Shown one piece after another: positions 1 to 12,753 of a stretch of DNA of 28,334 nucleotides. The position numbers were made by a program, and so were the translations under genes. The notes beneath the pieces are model-generated. The model searched no databases and was not told the DNA's origin. It saw only the letters and a program-made list of their open reading frames with translations. Source of the DNA: Purshia tridentata (taxonomy: Eukaryota; Streptophyta; Magnoliopsida; Rosales; Rosaceae); the NCBI GenBank assembly GCA_003254885.1, contig QANT01004474.1, positions 1 to 28,334 of the forward strand. The letters are read 5' to 3'. Position 1 is the stretch's first letter. Each line of letters starts with the position of its first letter.

Positions 1-130
1 CCTCATCACCCTATTAATTAAGAGAAATATCATATTGAAGATGTGAGGGTCTTGCTAGTAGTTTATAATTGGGTTTGGGCTACTCCTCCTATTGCCAATT
101 AGTTTTGGGATGGATGCTTAGATTTCTTCA

Positions 131-142
131 TGGTATCAGAGC
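131..142 (+). other. Retroelement primer-binding site (initiator Met tRNA)
   Basis: TGGTATCAGAGC sits directly after the CA end of the left repeat. It is complementary to the 3' end of plant initiator-Met tRNA and is the usual minus-strand primer site of Copia and TRIM elements. It fixes the orientation of the element as forward. Confidence 0.8.
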
Positions 143-247
143 AGGTTATCCATGTGATGTGCCCAAACGGGCTACATGTGCTCCCATGTCACTCAATATA
201 AATTGTCCACGTGTTAGGCTTGAAATAATACCACACGTGCAAGGACG

Positions 248-360
248 TGTTGAGAAAAATCTCATATTGAAGATGTGAGGGTCTTGCTAGTGGTTTATAA
301 AGGTTTAGACTATTCCTTCTATTGCCAATTGATTTTGAGATGGATGCCTAGATTTCTTCA
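248..360 (+). repeat. 3' LTR of the TRIM-like element
   Basis: This is the better preserved repeat, beginning TGTTGAG and ending TTCTTCA, so it has the TG...CA termini of LTRs. It matches about 18-130 over its whole length with scattered substitutions and a 1-2 bp indel near the TTTATAA block, which could be the TATA-like promoter of the LTR. Confidence 0.7.
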
Positions 361-1750
361 TACCCTTTTCATTTCTTTCTCTCTCTTGATTGTAAATCCT
401 GAAGAATATCAAGGAATTGATCCAACAGCAAAGCATCATATTCAATCAGTTTGTCATCCTCATACACTTTCCTTGGTGCGATGTGCTATGTGCGTTAATT
501 AATTGAAGCCATCTTCTCCGAGTTCCTTGCCCCCATGACTGCCTCTCTCCCTCTCTCTCTCACTCAGAGTTGCGAAATATGCATTCAAAACAAGAAAACC
601 CAAGAGGAAAAAAAGGGTCCACAAAACTAAGTTTCAGATTAACCAAGTCTTTTAGAAATTTTGTATGTTTGGGAAAAAAAATTAAAAGGAGAAGAAACTG
701 TGTAATTCAACCACATAATTCAACATTAACTCAGCTTAGATTGGGGTAAAGGAATTAGTCTTGGTTATGTAATTGGATTACACACATTTCTTATTTTTAA
801 TTATTTTAATTTAGTTATTATAGTTCTAAATAAGTGTGAAATATATGATGTTATCAAATACACATTACATTCTATAATTAAAAAGTTAAGAAGATTAAGA
901 TATTAGAATGCAAATCCATGATGATGACATTGATGTCGCCTGGCCCTCTATTTAATTAAAGGGAACAAGAAAACAAGAGCACAATTTTTGGTAAGTTTGA
1001 AGTTGCCCTAATTAGCAGCAAATGTGGGCCACCAGCCATGATTTCAGCAACATAACCCAATGAGGTTTCAACACATCAATCCGACTGTCTAGAACATTTC
1101 AGAAATTAAATATTGATGAAAGTTGAAAGCTACTATATATTTATAAAGACCTATTCTAGTCTCAATGCATGACCTAAATCATTTTGGGTATGGCCCATGC
1201 TGGAAACTAGTGTATAGTTGTGACACGTCTTGATGTGGTACCAACCACATATAGGACTGCTAGCTAGGGCTTTGGCATCTGGGTCAAGCTCTACTATATA
1301 TGCTATATATATATATATATATACATATATGCCTGTTTCGGGTACATGCACTTAAGTTTATTACCTAATCCAAGAAAGAGCTAATACATTAATTTGTTTG
1401 CATGCTCTTTAGGGCACCAAGAGATATATCAAACTATCATCTCCTTTGAAATTCTTACCATCTTTATGCCATATATATAGAGTAAGATGTACGTTTGCAA
1501 ATTAAATGCTAATTAAGAAGAGCTGTGATGCCCACACTTATTCGTGGGCGATTTTGAGCGTTGATTAATAAAGCTTACTCTAATCAATGACCTCAAATTG
1601 TTTCTGTGCACGTGGATAACTGTGTCTTAACATTTTCGTACTAATTCTATTATTCTAAGATAATTAGGTATGAAAAAAGGAGATAACTACACGATGATTT
1701 GTTTATAAGAAAATACCAAAGTATGATAGAATTATTGGTTTTTTATTGTG
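361..1750. other. Gene-free AT-rich spacer
   Basis: No coding frame with recognisable protein content on either strand. It holds a short CT-rich patch near 540-565, a TA microsatellite at about 1304-1322, and long A/T runs. Open frames at 1151-1351 (reverse) and similar are low-complexity and lack any family signature. Confidence 0.6.
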
Positions 1751-2115
1751 GGGTGTATTATATATAAATTTTAAAAAGACTTTTATTCATGTAGTATTCA
1801 ATTAAGACTTTTAAAGAATTTAAAAAAATTCATAAAATTATATATATTCAATTAAGAATTTTTAAAAGTCTATATAAAAGTCATGTGATATTCAACTTTT
1901 ATGTGTATTTAAAAGTCATTGACTTTTATGAAATTCATTTAATGATGGATTTTGAAAGACTTTTATATGTATTTCAAAGTCATTCTTCAATTTTTAAGAA
2001 TTTATACAAACTCTGTAGAACTCCGTAAAATTTTGTGAAAATTTATAAATTATGCAAAAATATTTAACTTAAAAAAAGTCGATAAAATTTTTTATAAATG
2101 TATATACACTACATC
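1751..2115. mobile_element. Possible MITE, AT-rich with internal subrepeats
   Basis: A block about 365 bp long is dense in AAAAGTC/GACTTTT words in both orientations, so much of it can fold on itself. TATTCAATTAAGA recurs at 1795 and 1845, and a related TATTCAAC follows near 1889. The outer ends are loosely inverted: a GTGTATTATATATAAATTTT-like left end faces a right end whose reverse complement reads GTGTATATACATTT. No clear target duplication was found, so the class is undecided; a degraded MITE is the simplest reading. Confidence 0.35.
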
Positions 2116-2439
2116 CTTTTTAAAAATATTTAAATAAATGTGTTCGGTTACAAGTCATACCATTACCAAAGATGTGTATAAGCAATAGGATATCGCTAAA
2201 GCATGCTAACAAGTTTATCAGCATTTTGTCAATACTTCGAGGTCCATACAAAGATACTCCATTTGCTTGGCATAAGCCCAGAAGGCCCAGCCCAAATCTT
2301 CATTGAGTAATAGCCATTAATTTATTGTGAAGGGGCCTCAAAAGAATTGTGGGCTGAATGGTAGAGATCGATCCAAATGGAGTCCAACTCTAAGACGTTA
2401 CAGAACTCATTAATAGCATTCACCGCAGCAATCTAGAAA

Positions 2440-2960
2440 AAGCAACCAAAAAAAAAAAAGCTAGGCTGAGCTGGCAGGTCTAAATGTACCACGTGTGAAC
2501 GACTTCGATCACTCCCACGTCATGTGCAGTAAAAAGTCAAATACAACACGTGGTGGACACCGTCAGTAACTTTAAGAAGTCTTGGAAACAGTATTCTCAA
2601 CGCAACGTGATAAAACTATACTCGCTCCCTAACACGGCCACGCTTTTCGCGTAAGGCAGCGTGGACACGTTGTGCTATGCCACGGCGAGTGTTTACTTTT
2701 TATGTACGCGCGAGAGTTTATATGTCTCGGATTCTCAATAATTGGATTTTATAATGAGCTTGTGGACTCCCATGTTTAATTTAATCAACACGATCTAATT
2801 GATAGCACTAAGCCGTAATCTGAATCTTGCGTGTGCTAATATGTTCGAATTACAGCCGTTGGATCCTCCAAGTCGCAGATGAACGGCTAAGATTCTTTTT
2901 TTAGCTGCGGGCTTTGAGGTCTCGCGGGCCTTTAAGTAGAGGTGTGAAGCGAAGCCCATA
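2440..2960 (+). promoter_or_regulatory. Promoter region of the bromodomain gene, with G-boxes
   Basis: The DNA changes here from AT-rich spacer to more GC-rich sequence. CACGTG occurs at 2490-2495 and 2547-2552, with further ACGT-core words at CCCACGTCA (about 2515) and GGACACGTT (about 2664). Such cores bind bZIP and bHLH factors and, as CACGTGT-type motifs, act as ABA-response elements. The transcription start is inferred near 2960-3000, just before a CT-rich leader. Use of the sites is inference. Confidence 0.5.
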
Positions 2961-3234
2961 GTCATCATAGGCTTGAGATCTCGCTCTCTCTCTCTCTCTT
3001 CTCCTCTCTCTATCTCGCTCTATTCGACGAAGCGAAAAGGGCTTCCTAGGGTTTCTGAGGCGCGTTTCAACGGCTCCGCAACGAGATCCAGGTTTTGAAT
3101 TGGGTTCCTGCGAAGCAGTGCTAGGGTTTTTCTTCTCTCAAGCGCATTGTATTGTTCGTTTCGCGCGCACCATTCGATTTTAGCTTGGGATTTTGGCCTA
3201 TCCATCGCGATCTAGGGTTTTCAACTCGGGGGTT

Positions 3235-3276
<42 letters not shown>

Positions 3277-3295
3277 AAGTTTAGGTTTTGCTCGT
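2960..3295 (+). other. Probable 5' untranslated exon of the bromodomain gene
   Basis: A CT tract (about 2983-3010), three telo-box type CTAGGGTTT motifs (3046-3054, 3121-3129, 3212-3220) and a TA then GA microsatellite (about 3235-3274) lie in a stretch with no ATG. It ends at a good donor, GTAAGT at 3296. The leader intron would run to the TGTGCAG acceptor ending at 3822, and an in-frame TAA at 3823-3825 precedes the ATG at 3841. Telo-boxes and CT leaders are common in plant genes active in dividing cells. The exact transcription start is not visible. Confidence 0.55.
3235..3274 (+). repeat. TA/GA compound microsatellite in the leader
   Basis: A short TATATATATATA run passes directly into an uninterrupted GA run of about 15 units. 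It lies in the transcribed leader of the bromodomain gene. GA runs are bound by plant GAGA-binding (BPC) proteins and vary in length between individuals. Confidence 0.85.
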
Positions 3296-3840
3296 GTAAG
3301 TTTTTGAATTCTTTTTCCTTCTTCGCATTTGTATGGCCGTCTATTTTGGACGAGCTTTCGATCTAGGTGGGTATTGAGAGATTGCGCAATTCGAAAAGCT
3401 ACTTTCTTTCGGGTTAGTAGTTGAATCCGGATGTTTAGGGGTTCACATTTCTTTGATTGAGTTGGGGAATTTGATCAATTCTTGTTCTTCTTTTAACTTA
3501 TTATCAGAAATTTTTGTAGATGTGCCTATTGGCGACTTAGACAACTGCGAATTTTGAGTTTGGGCATTTCTGGATATCAATAAGGATTTGACTATAATGA
3601 AAATTTTGAACTTTGACGTATTACTTGAACCCGAACGTTTGGAGAGTAAACAGGTGGTGGTGTTGAGCTAGAGTTGAAGTATATATTTTATATCATTTTG
3701 GAACAAAAGAGTAGCATATCAACAATTGGGTGAAGTTGGACAAATTGTCCATTTCGTATTCTGGGTCTCATTAAAATTAACTTTAAGGGACTAATCCTAA
3801 TTGTCACAGTTGATATGTGCAGTAAGTGGGAGTTTATCTT

Positions 3841-6800
3841 ATGGCACCAACTCTTCCAATAGACTTCACTGGTCAGAAAGAATCGACGAAGTGTTTTTCA
3901 CAGATGATGGGAAAGTCGCGCAAGTACTCTAAAGGACATTTATCTGGCTTTGTTCCGGATTATAGGCATGCTGTCGAGACCATGGGTGAATCAGAGGGGT
4001 TTGGAAGCTCAGGACGGGTTGACACAGAAATGACAGCCTCAGAGGATTCATGTGCGCCTAAAAGGAAATGCATAAGTTTGAATGTGGATGGTTATGATAG
4101 TTTTGGGGTGCCTATGCAAGTGTTGCCGTTGTCACGAATGTCACGGTCTGAAAGGAAGGATTTGGAATTGAGGCTGAAATTGGAACTCGAACAAGTCCGG
4201 GTCCTTCAGAAGAAAATTGCTACTATGAATTCACATGCTGTTGTCTTATCGCCATCTAGTGATATCAGGAGTTGCAGTGATGGGAAAAAGAGACCTCCAC
4301 TTGATAGTTATCATAGGTCGTCCGAGGTATCTGTTCCACAGGGTAAGAAACGAGCTCCTCCTGGGCGTAATGGTTCCCGCCCAAAAAGAAGCATGTCTGG
4401 GCCTGTAGAGTCGGTGAAGGCAGTAGCACCAGCAGCGGCACCAGCAACCACTTCAAATTCTATGCTGATGAAACAGTGTGAGATGTTGCTAACTCGCTTG
4501 ATGTCTCATCAGTTTGGTTGGGTTTTCAATACTCCTGTCGATGTGGTGAAGTTGAATATACCGGACTATTTTACGGTCATTAAGCATCCAATGGATTTGG
4601 GCACTGTGAAGAGCAAGATGGCTTCTGGAGGATATTCATGTCCCTTCGGTTTTGCTGCTGATGTGCGGCTTACTTTCTCAAATGCAATGACTTACAACCC
4701 ACGTGGGAATGATGTACACTATATGGCTGAGACACTCAGTAAGTATTTTGAGCAGAGATGGAAAGCCATAGAGAAGAAGCTTCCACTAACGACTGATGTG
4801 CAGTCTTTGCCTTCAAGAGTGGCTCATCATATGGAAACCGAAACTGCTGTACCTATGCCACCCTCAAAAAAGAAGAAAAGTGCTCCAAATGACAGTATTG
4901 TGAAGCCTGAAGCTCGTAAACAAATCATGACTGATGAGGAGAAGCATAAACTGAGCATGGAATTGGAGGCGTTGCTGGGAGAATTGCCTGAAAGTATTGT
5001 TGATTTCTTAAAAGAGCATAGTCTTAGTGAAGGGCAAACCAGTGAGGATGAGATTGAGATTGACATTGATGCTCTCAGTGATGAGACCCTGTTCACTTTA
5101 CGGAAGCTTTTAAATGACTATCTGCTTGAGAAACAGAAAAGGCAAGAGAAAGCAGAACCTTGTGAAATGGAGGTATGTTCATATTTGAATGTGATGTCTC
5201 TGTAAATTGTCCAACTAAATATATGAATGTTTTTCTTATTGGTTTACTGCCTCTATCGCTGCAGATTCGTAATGAGTCTGGATTTAGCAACTCATCAATG
5301 CAACCATGTAAAGGTTTTTCTTTTGTTTGTGTTTTTCTCAATAACTGCTCTGCAAATACTCATTTATTCAACTGTTCAAAATGTGTTATATAAGGATATT
5401 ATTTCTAACAGCAGAAATCTCATTACATGCATGTACCCAGGCAATGACCCAGTGGATGAGGATGTGGATATAGTTGGTGGGAACGATGCTCCTATTTCAA
5501 GTTTCCCTCCAGTAGAAATAGAGAAAGACATGGCTCACAGAAACAGTAAATGCAGTAGCTCAAGCGGCTCCAGTAGTGATTCAGGCTCTTCATCCAGTGG
5601 TTTGTGTTTTTGCATAATTTTCATATGTGTGGCTGTTGCAAATTTTTTTTGGGAATTATTATTAGTACTTGCTATAAACTGAAAAAATGCCAAATGGTAA
5701 CACTAGCCCTTTTTTGGTCAGTAACACTAGCCCTTTTTTGGTCAGTAACACGTTATATCTATGGTGAAGAAATAGGTGCATCTTACTTTGTTTGAGTGTA
5801 CATTTAAATTCGTTTAGTGACCTTACTGTCCTTTGTGGATGTCACTGAACAATTTCCATAAGCTGTAATACAGTAATTCTGTTGTTACATTTATTTAAGA
5901 GAGCCGTTTAAAGAATTCCTAAGATATGTCAAGTGAAAGTATGTTTGCCATATAAGAGTGCCAATATTGTAAATTTTGCAATATTCAATATGGTGAAAGG
6001 TCAACAGTGATTTTTTTTTCTTGTTTTTTTTGGACTAGTTCTACAATGATTCTGAACATAAATTTCTTGCTTCATGGCAGGATTTGTGGCAGGTTTCATT
6101 TTTAGTTTCTTCAGCAAGTTTATTTCTTGGAATTCCGTGATATTACAAAAATGAAACGTGCATAAATGTTTGTAGTTATCATATGAAGAGACAATTTGAT
6201 GTCTTTTGATGTCTTTTCTGCATGGATGGGGCCAGGCCACATGTTAACGTACTTATCACTGATTTGCATGAGGGTGGTTCATACACAGTCACAAGGTTCA
6301 AACCTAATAAACACAATATATGAAGTCGCTTTCCAAGCGTTATGGTATTTCTAAAGTCGTGACTCAAAATATAATGTGTTATTGGTGATCTTTCCCTGCA
6401 TGCCTTGGGGCCAGGCCACATGTAACATACTTATTACTCATTTGCATGTGCATATACAGTTACTAAAAAGGTTCAAACCTTATAAACACAAGATATGAAG
6501 TCACTTTCCAAGGCTTATGACATTTCTAATGTCTGAATCAACATATAAGGTGTTATTGGTGATCTGCCTAGCCGGTTTGTTTTGACAAGGAGCAGGATAA
6601 TACCTCTTTTGGTTCCATATTGAAACTATAAGATGCTTGTGTTAGCACAATTGTGGTCATTAATGTTTTTGCTTTTTGTTCCTGAGAGAATCACCCCATT
6701 CGAACAACTGTGGTGTTTGTTCCTAATGTGACTTATTTCTTCACAGATTCCGACTCTGGCAGTTCTTCCGAAAGTGAATCAGACGCTGTTAAAGCTCCAG

Positions 6801-8311
6801 CTTCTTTTGGCGCAGGAAAGGTATATTGTAATGTTTTGAAAAGTTAGATCAGGATGTTGTTTGTTTGGGTTGGAATCTCTCTCTCTCTCTCTCTCTCTCT
6901 TGTCCATCCATTCATCTATCTATCTGAAAGTGCAAACGCCGAGCATTAAAACACTCGGTACATTTTTGTGTGCCCGCACTGGAGAATTTTCTTGTGTGTA
7001 TATATCTCCCCTCACTCTATCTCCCTCTGTTTTTATCAGTTGTAAAGACTTTTTCTATCTTCCCCTGGCAGGAAAAGTTGGGTTCTGGAGCAAATTCTGA
7101 TCCAAAAAGGAGTGACCTTGGTGATTCAGAAATTCGCAATCGTGAGTCGAGGATTTTTGTTTAATGTGTTTCTTTATTGGAATATTTAGTTCAGCCCAAA
7201 TTATCCCTAAAAAACTGCTGTCATGTTTAATAGATTCAGTAAATGAGGTGGCCCCAGTTGAGGACAATGGGTCTAAACCATATGCTGTTGAGGAGGGTGG
7301 ACTCCAAGAGGAGGGTGGAATCCGAGAGGGTAAGCATGAAAAATCATCAAGAAAAATTGTATGCTCTTAATTTTGGGGCATCATCTTACAACTCATGCTG
7401 TAACATCTTAGGGGAGAGTGCTCCATCTGAGAGGCAAGTCTCCCCCGAAAAGCTCTACCGTGCAGCTTTATTGAGGAATCGATTTGCTGACACAATACTG
7501 AAAGCCCGAGAGAAGGCACTTGAAAAGGTAGGTTTCCACTTATCACACTGTGCAACCTACCATCCTTTTTAAATGTTTTCAGTTCTCATCTGATATTTTG
7601 TTCAGGGTGAAAAGTTGGATCCTGAAAAACTGCGACTTGAGAGAGAGGAACTTGAAAGGCGTCGAAAAGAAGGTTTGGCTTTCTAAAGTTTTAATTGTCT
7701 GAGAGGAGATGTGAGTTTTGTGTGCTAATAGTTAATAGACATCAATTTCGTAGTTCTTTTGAATATTGAACTTTACTTTGTGTAATTAGAGAAAGCACGT
7801 TTACAAGCTGAGGCCAAAGCTGCAGAAGAGGCTCGAAAGAAAGCTGAAGCAGAAGCTGCAGCTGAAGTTAAAAGGCAGAGGGAAGTAGAGAGAGAAGCTG
7901 CACGTCAGGCTTTGCAAATGGTAAGGTGGATGGATGGTTATATAGTGTAAGCATTCTACAACCTTCTCATATTTGAACCGCAGCTGATATAAATCTGGCT
8001 TCATGCAGATGGAAAAGACTGTTGATATTAATGAGAATAGTCAATTCATGGAAGATCTAGAAATGTTTAGGGCGGCTAATGATGAACATATACCAAATTT
8101 CATTGAGGAGACCAGCCCCGAGCATTCCCCAAATGAGCTGGGTAGTTTCAAACTACAGGGAAGTAGTAATCCCTTGGAGCAACTTGGTTTATTCATGAAG
8201 ACAGATGATGATATAGAGGAAGAAGAAATTGAACCTCCCCCGACTGTTCCAGAACCTTCCCCGACTGTGCCAGAACCATCAAATGATGTTGAAGAAGGAG
8301 AAATTGATTGA
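3841..8311 (+). CDS. BET/GTE bromodomain transcription regulator (GTE8/GTE10-like)
   Basis: Coding exons: 3841-5172, 5265-5307, 5441-5599, 6747-6820, 7072-7141, 7234-7329, 7412-7527, 7606-7672, 7790-7920, 8009-8311; phases agree throughout and give 796 aa, close to Arabidopsis GTE8. The start is the ATG at 3841, since TAA lies in frame just upstream. The bromodomain spans about residues 208-312 and keeps the acetyl-lysine-binding Asn (N286, in MTYNP), plus the PDYF and HPMDLGTV landmarks. The NET domain is at about 357-440 ([16 protein letters not shown] onward). A Ser/Asp-rich linker follows, then the plant-specific motif [20 protein letters not shown] (from about residue 600), a charged Glu/Lys/Ala coiled coil, and an acidic Pro tail ending EEGEID. 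Family members read acetylated histones in the nucleus; GTE9/GTE11 bind BT scaffold proteins. The paralogue assignment (8 versus 10) is uncertain. Confidence 0.93.
5697..5744 (+). repeat. Exact 24-bp tandem duplication in an intron
   Basis: The 24-base unit starting GTAACACTAGCCC and ending TTGGTCA occurs twice back to back (5697-5720 and 5721-5744), and a third copy begins (GTAACAC). It lies in the 1.15-kb intron of the bromodomain gene (5600-6746). No mismatch between the copies suggests a recent event. Confidence 0.9.
6219..6566 (+). repeat. Imperfect tandem duplication of about 175 bp in an intron
   Basis: Copy 1 (6219-6396) and copy 2 (6397-6566) share, in order, GGGGCCAGGCCACATGT, a TTTGCATG block, AGGTTCAAACC, AAACACAA.ATATGAAGTC, CTTTCCAAG and GTGTTATTGGTGATCT. 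They differ by many substitutions and small indels, so the duplication is older than the 24-bp one nearby. AGGTTCAAACC fits the Pol III B-box consensus GWTCRANNC, but I see no convincing A-box, so a SINE origin is only a thought. Confidence 0.85.
6876..6901 (+). repeat. TC microsatellite in an intron
   Basis: An uninterrupted TC run of about 12-13 units lies in the bromodomain-gene intron 6821-7071. A more degenerate pyrimidine-rich stretch follows and leads to the acceptor. Confidence 0.9.
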
Positions 8312-9188
8312 TTGGTCTGGTTTATTCTTCATGTTCTTGTACGAATTGAGAAGCAAAAATGGTAAAAAAAGATGAGCTTGAGTGCACTGGGCAGTGTCTT
8401 GGGATCCTTTTATTGGCTTTGTGGAGCAGAATATAATCTCTTTTCTGATTGACGTTGAGCTATTTAGCCAAAAAACAAGAGAGAGGTGGAATAGCAGGAG
8501 AAGCTTTGTCAGCAACAATGAGTTACGGGTTGGGTGTGGGGTTGTGTTCTTTGAAATGAATTTTTGATTTTGATTTGGGACATGGAGTTGGAATTTGGCA
8601 CGTAAAGCCATTCAATCAATTTTGCCCATGGAGGATGTGCTGTGGGTTTTTGATGAAAAGAAAAAGAAGAGATGATGCATTAATCAGGGAAATCCGATTT
8701 TTGTCTGTAAAAAGAAAAGTTTATATAGAGTTTATGTGTTAATTTTAGGCAGGTGGTCGGCTTAGAATTGTAAAATATCAGTCCTCAGACTATTATGGCG
8801 TTCTATCCATTTTTCCTAGGGAAACAAAGATGTCTTCCATTATTAGAGTTTTAGGGAAAACTGGCAGATTGAAAATTATTAAAAAGATGGAGGTATGGGG
8901 TTTTGCATTGTTTTTTCCTTCTCTTTCTGTGTTTTACATTCTAAGTACAAATGAATTTCCCTACTTTTAAGCATTTCAATTCTTATCTTATCATGTCAAG
9001 TTAAAACTTGTGTACTGAACTACTGATAGGTATATACACTTTATGTATTTCTTTCATAAATATTGGTATATATACTCGTGCAAAGGATTCGGATGATTTG
9101 ATTCAAAATTCATATATGAATTATTAACCAATTTTAATCTTAACTTTTTTCAATAAGAAAACCTTAAATATAGTAATTTTAATGACAT
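8312..9188 (+). other. 3' untranslated region and spacer after the bromodomain gene
   Basis: The first few hundred bases are probably 3' UTR. T-rich and AATAAA-like contexts are scattered and no single poly(A) site stands out. After about 8900 the sequence becomes AT-rich spacer. No second gene is visible on either strand; the reverse open frame at 8279-8611 overlaps the end of the coding region and has no family features. Confidence 0.5.
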
Positions 9189-9191
9189 TAA

Positions 9192-9648
9192 GGGCCCGTT
9201 TGGTTCAAGTTTTAGAGGTCTAGGAATGGAAAATCAATTACATTCCTATGTTTGGTAAGTACATGGAAGGAAAACCATTTCCTGGCCCAAGGGAAATCAT
9301 TTCTCTTATTGGGGGGAAAATGAAACCTTTGCTGGAGCTTGGATTTTGGTTTCCCTCGGAAAGCATTTATTGCTTATTATATTTACTAAACTAACCTTGA
9401 TATTTTATTAAATTAATTAAAATAAATATTACTTTTGTTTAATAAATAAGGGTATAATTGAAAAATTATACCAATTTTCTTTTGCTTTCCTGCACAAACC
9501 AAACAATGGAATAGAAATAAAAAGGAAATTAGTGGTTTACTTTCTTGACATTACCAAACAGAGGAATATAATATTACATTCCATTTCCCCTAAAAAAGGC
9601 ATAGGAATTGTTTTCCTAGGAAATCAATTCCACAAACTAAACGGGCTC
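9192..9648. mobile_element. PIF/Harbinger (Tourist-like) MITE
   Basis: The element begins GGGCCCGTTTGGTTC and ends with an inverted copy, AAACTAAACGGGCTC. It is flanked by TAA on both sides (9189-9191 and 9649-9651), the three-base target duplication typical of PIF/Harbinger elements. The inverted similarity continues inward imperfectly: ATTCCTATGTTTGGTAA near the left end pairs with the reverse complement ATTCCTCTGTTTGGTAA from the right. At 457 bp with no transposase frame it is a non-autonomous miniature element. It lies about 460 bp upstream of the reductase start codon. Confidence 0.8.
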
Positions 9649-9651
9649 TAA

Positions 9652-10112
9652 GTCAAATTCAAATTACCAAGTCAGTTAATTAAAACATTATGAATATTGG
9701 AGTGAATTTTATTTGGTTTGATATTGAATTTTCAGAATTGGAATCTAACAACAGAATCATGTTCCAATCCAATTCCAAAAGGTGAATGTGAAGGGAGAAT
9801 TGATTAATAAATGAATTCCGTGTCGTTTGGAATTTGGTTCTTGTTGGAAACAGTAGGACTAGGAGGAGGAATGGAGGATTATATACTTAACGAAAAACGA
9901 CACGTCGTATTTGGTCGTCCTCTACAAATCACACACTCGCGTTACTCACTCAAACGCCAAAGCCGCTGAGAGAGAAACTACTCTCACCTTCTTCACCCTC
10001 TGTCTCTCTGTCTCTCTGTCTCTTTCTCTCTATCTGATTGATTTATCTTCTGGCGACCTTACTCGCCTCTCTCTTTTCTTCTTCTTTGCCCCCGGTCATT
10101 CTCAGATTCTCA
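9652..10112 (+). promoter_or_regulatory. Promoter and 5' UTR of the plastid reductase gene
   Basis: A moderately AT-rich stretch ends in a region with ACGACACGTCGT (about 9897), a near-palindromic ACGT core, followed by a CT-rich leader (about 9980-10040, with repeated TCTCTCTG). Such pyrimidine-rich leaders are common in genes for plastid proteins. The MITE sits at the upstream edge. The transcription start is not determined; it is probably between 9900 and 9980. Confidence 0.45.
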
Positions 10113-12665
<2,553 letters not shown>

Positions 12666-12695
12666 GAGGCCAAGTCCCACACCCCAACTTCTAAC

Positions 12696-12753
12696 TTCAT
12701 CTTTCACAGAGTTGCAAATGAAGGTTCATCTTTCACAGAGTTGCAAATTAAGG
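12696..12753 (+). repeat. 29-bp tandem duplication in the reductase 3' UTR
   Basis: TTCATCTTTCACAGAGTTGC and the bases after it occur at 12696-12724 and again at 12725-12753, with one difference (AAATGAAGG versus AAATTAAGG). It starts 30 bp after the stop codon, so it should be in the transcript. Confidence 0.9.

Larger units (their letters stand above)
18..360 (+). mobile_element. TRIM-like miniature LTR retroelement
   Basis: Two similar direct repeats of about 113 bp (about 18-130 and 248-360) flank an internal stretch of only 117 bp. Both contain the same blocks, such as CATATTGAAGATGTGAGGGT, and both end in GATTTCTTCA. The first repeat is followed at once by TGGTATCAGAGC, the standard plant initiator-Met tRNA primer-binding site. 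The second begins with TGTTGAG. There is no room for gag or pol, which is the definition of a terminal-repeat retrotransposon in miniature; such elements rely on enzymes from other elements. The left end is eroded (TTAAGAG instead of TGTTGAG), and I see no clean target-site duplication: CACCC before and TACCC after is only a 4/5 match and would require a slightly longer left repeat. The repeats differ at many positions, so the insertion is old. Short open frames here are not genes. Confidence 0.75.

Noticed and set aside
69..502. Two forward open frames of 69 and 75 codons
   Set aside because: They lie in the two LTRs and the interior of the miniature retroelement and simply translate the same repeat.
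3826..3840. GTG at 3826 as a start for the bromodomain protein
   Set aside because: Nuclear plant genes start at ATG; the frame has TAA just before it and the first ATG is at 3841.
5227..5682. 151-codon forward frame
   Set aside because: It runs through two introns and parts of two exons of the bromodomain gene; the spliced frame explains the conserved protein sequence.
6286..6296. tRNA gene or functional Pol III unit at the GGTTCAAACC word
   Set aside because: Only the B-box-like word is present; no cloverleaf, A-box or T-run terminator could be found around it.
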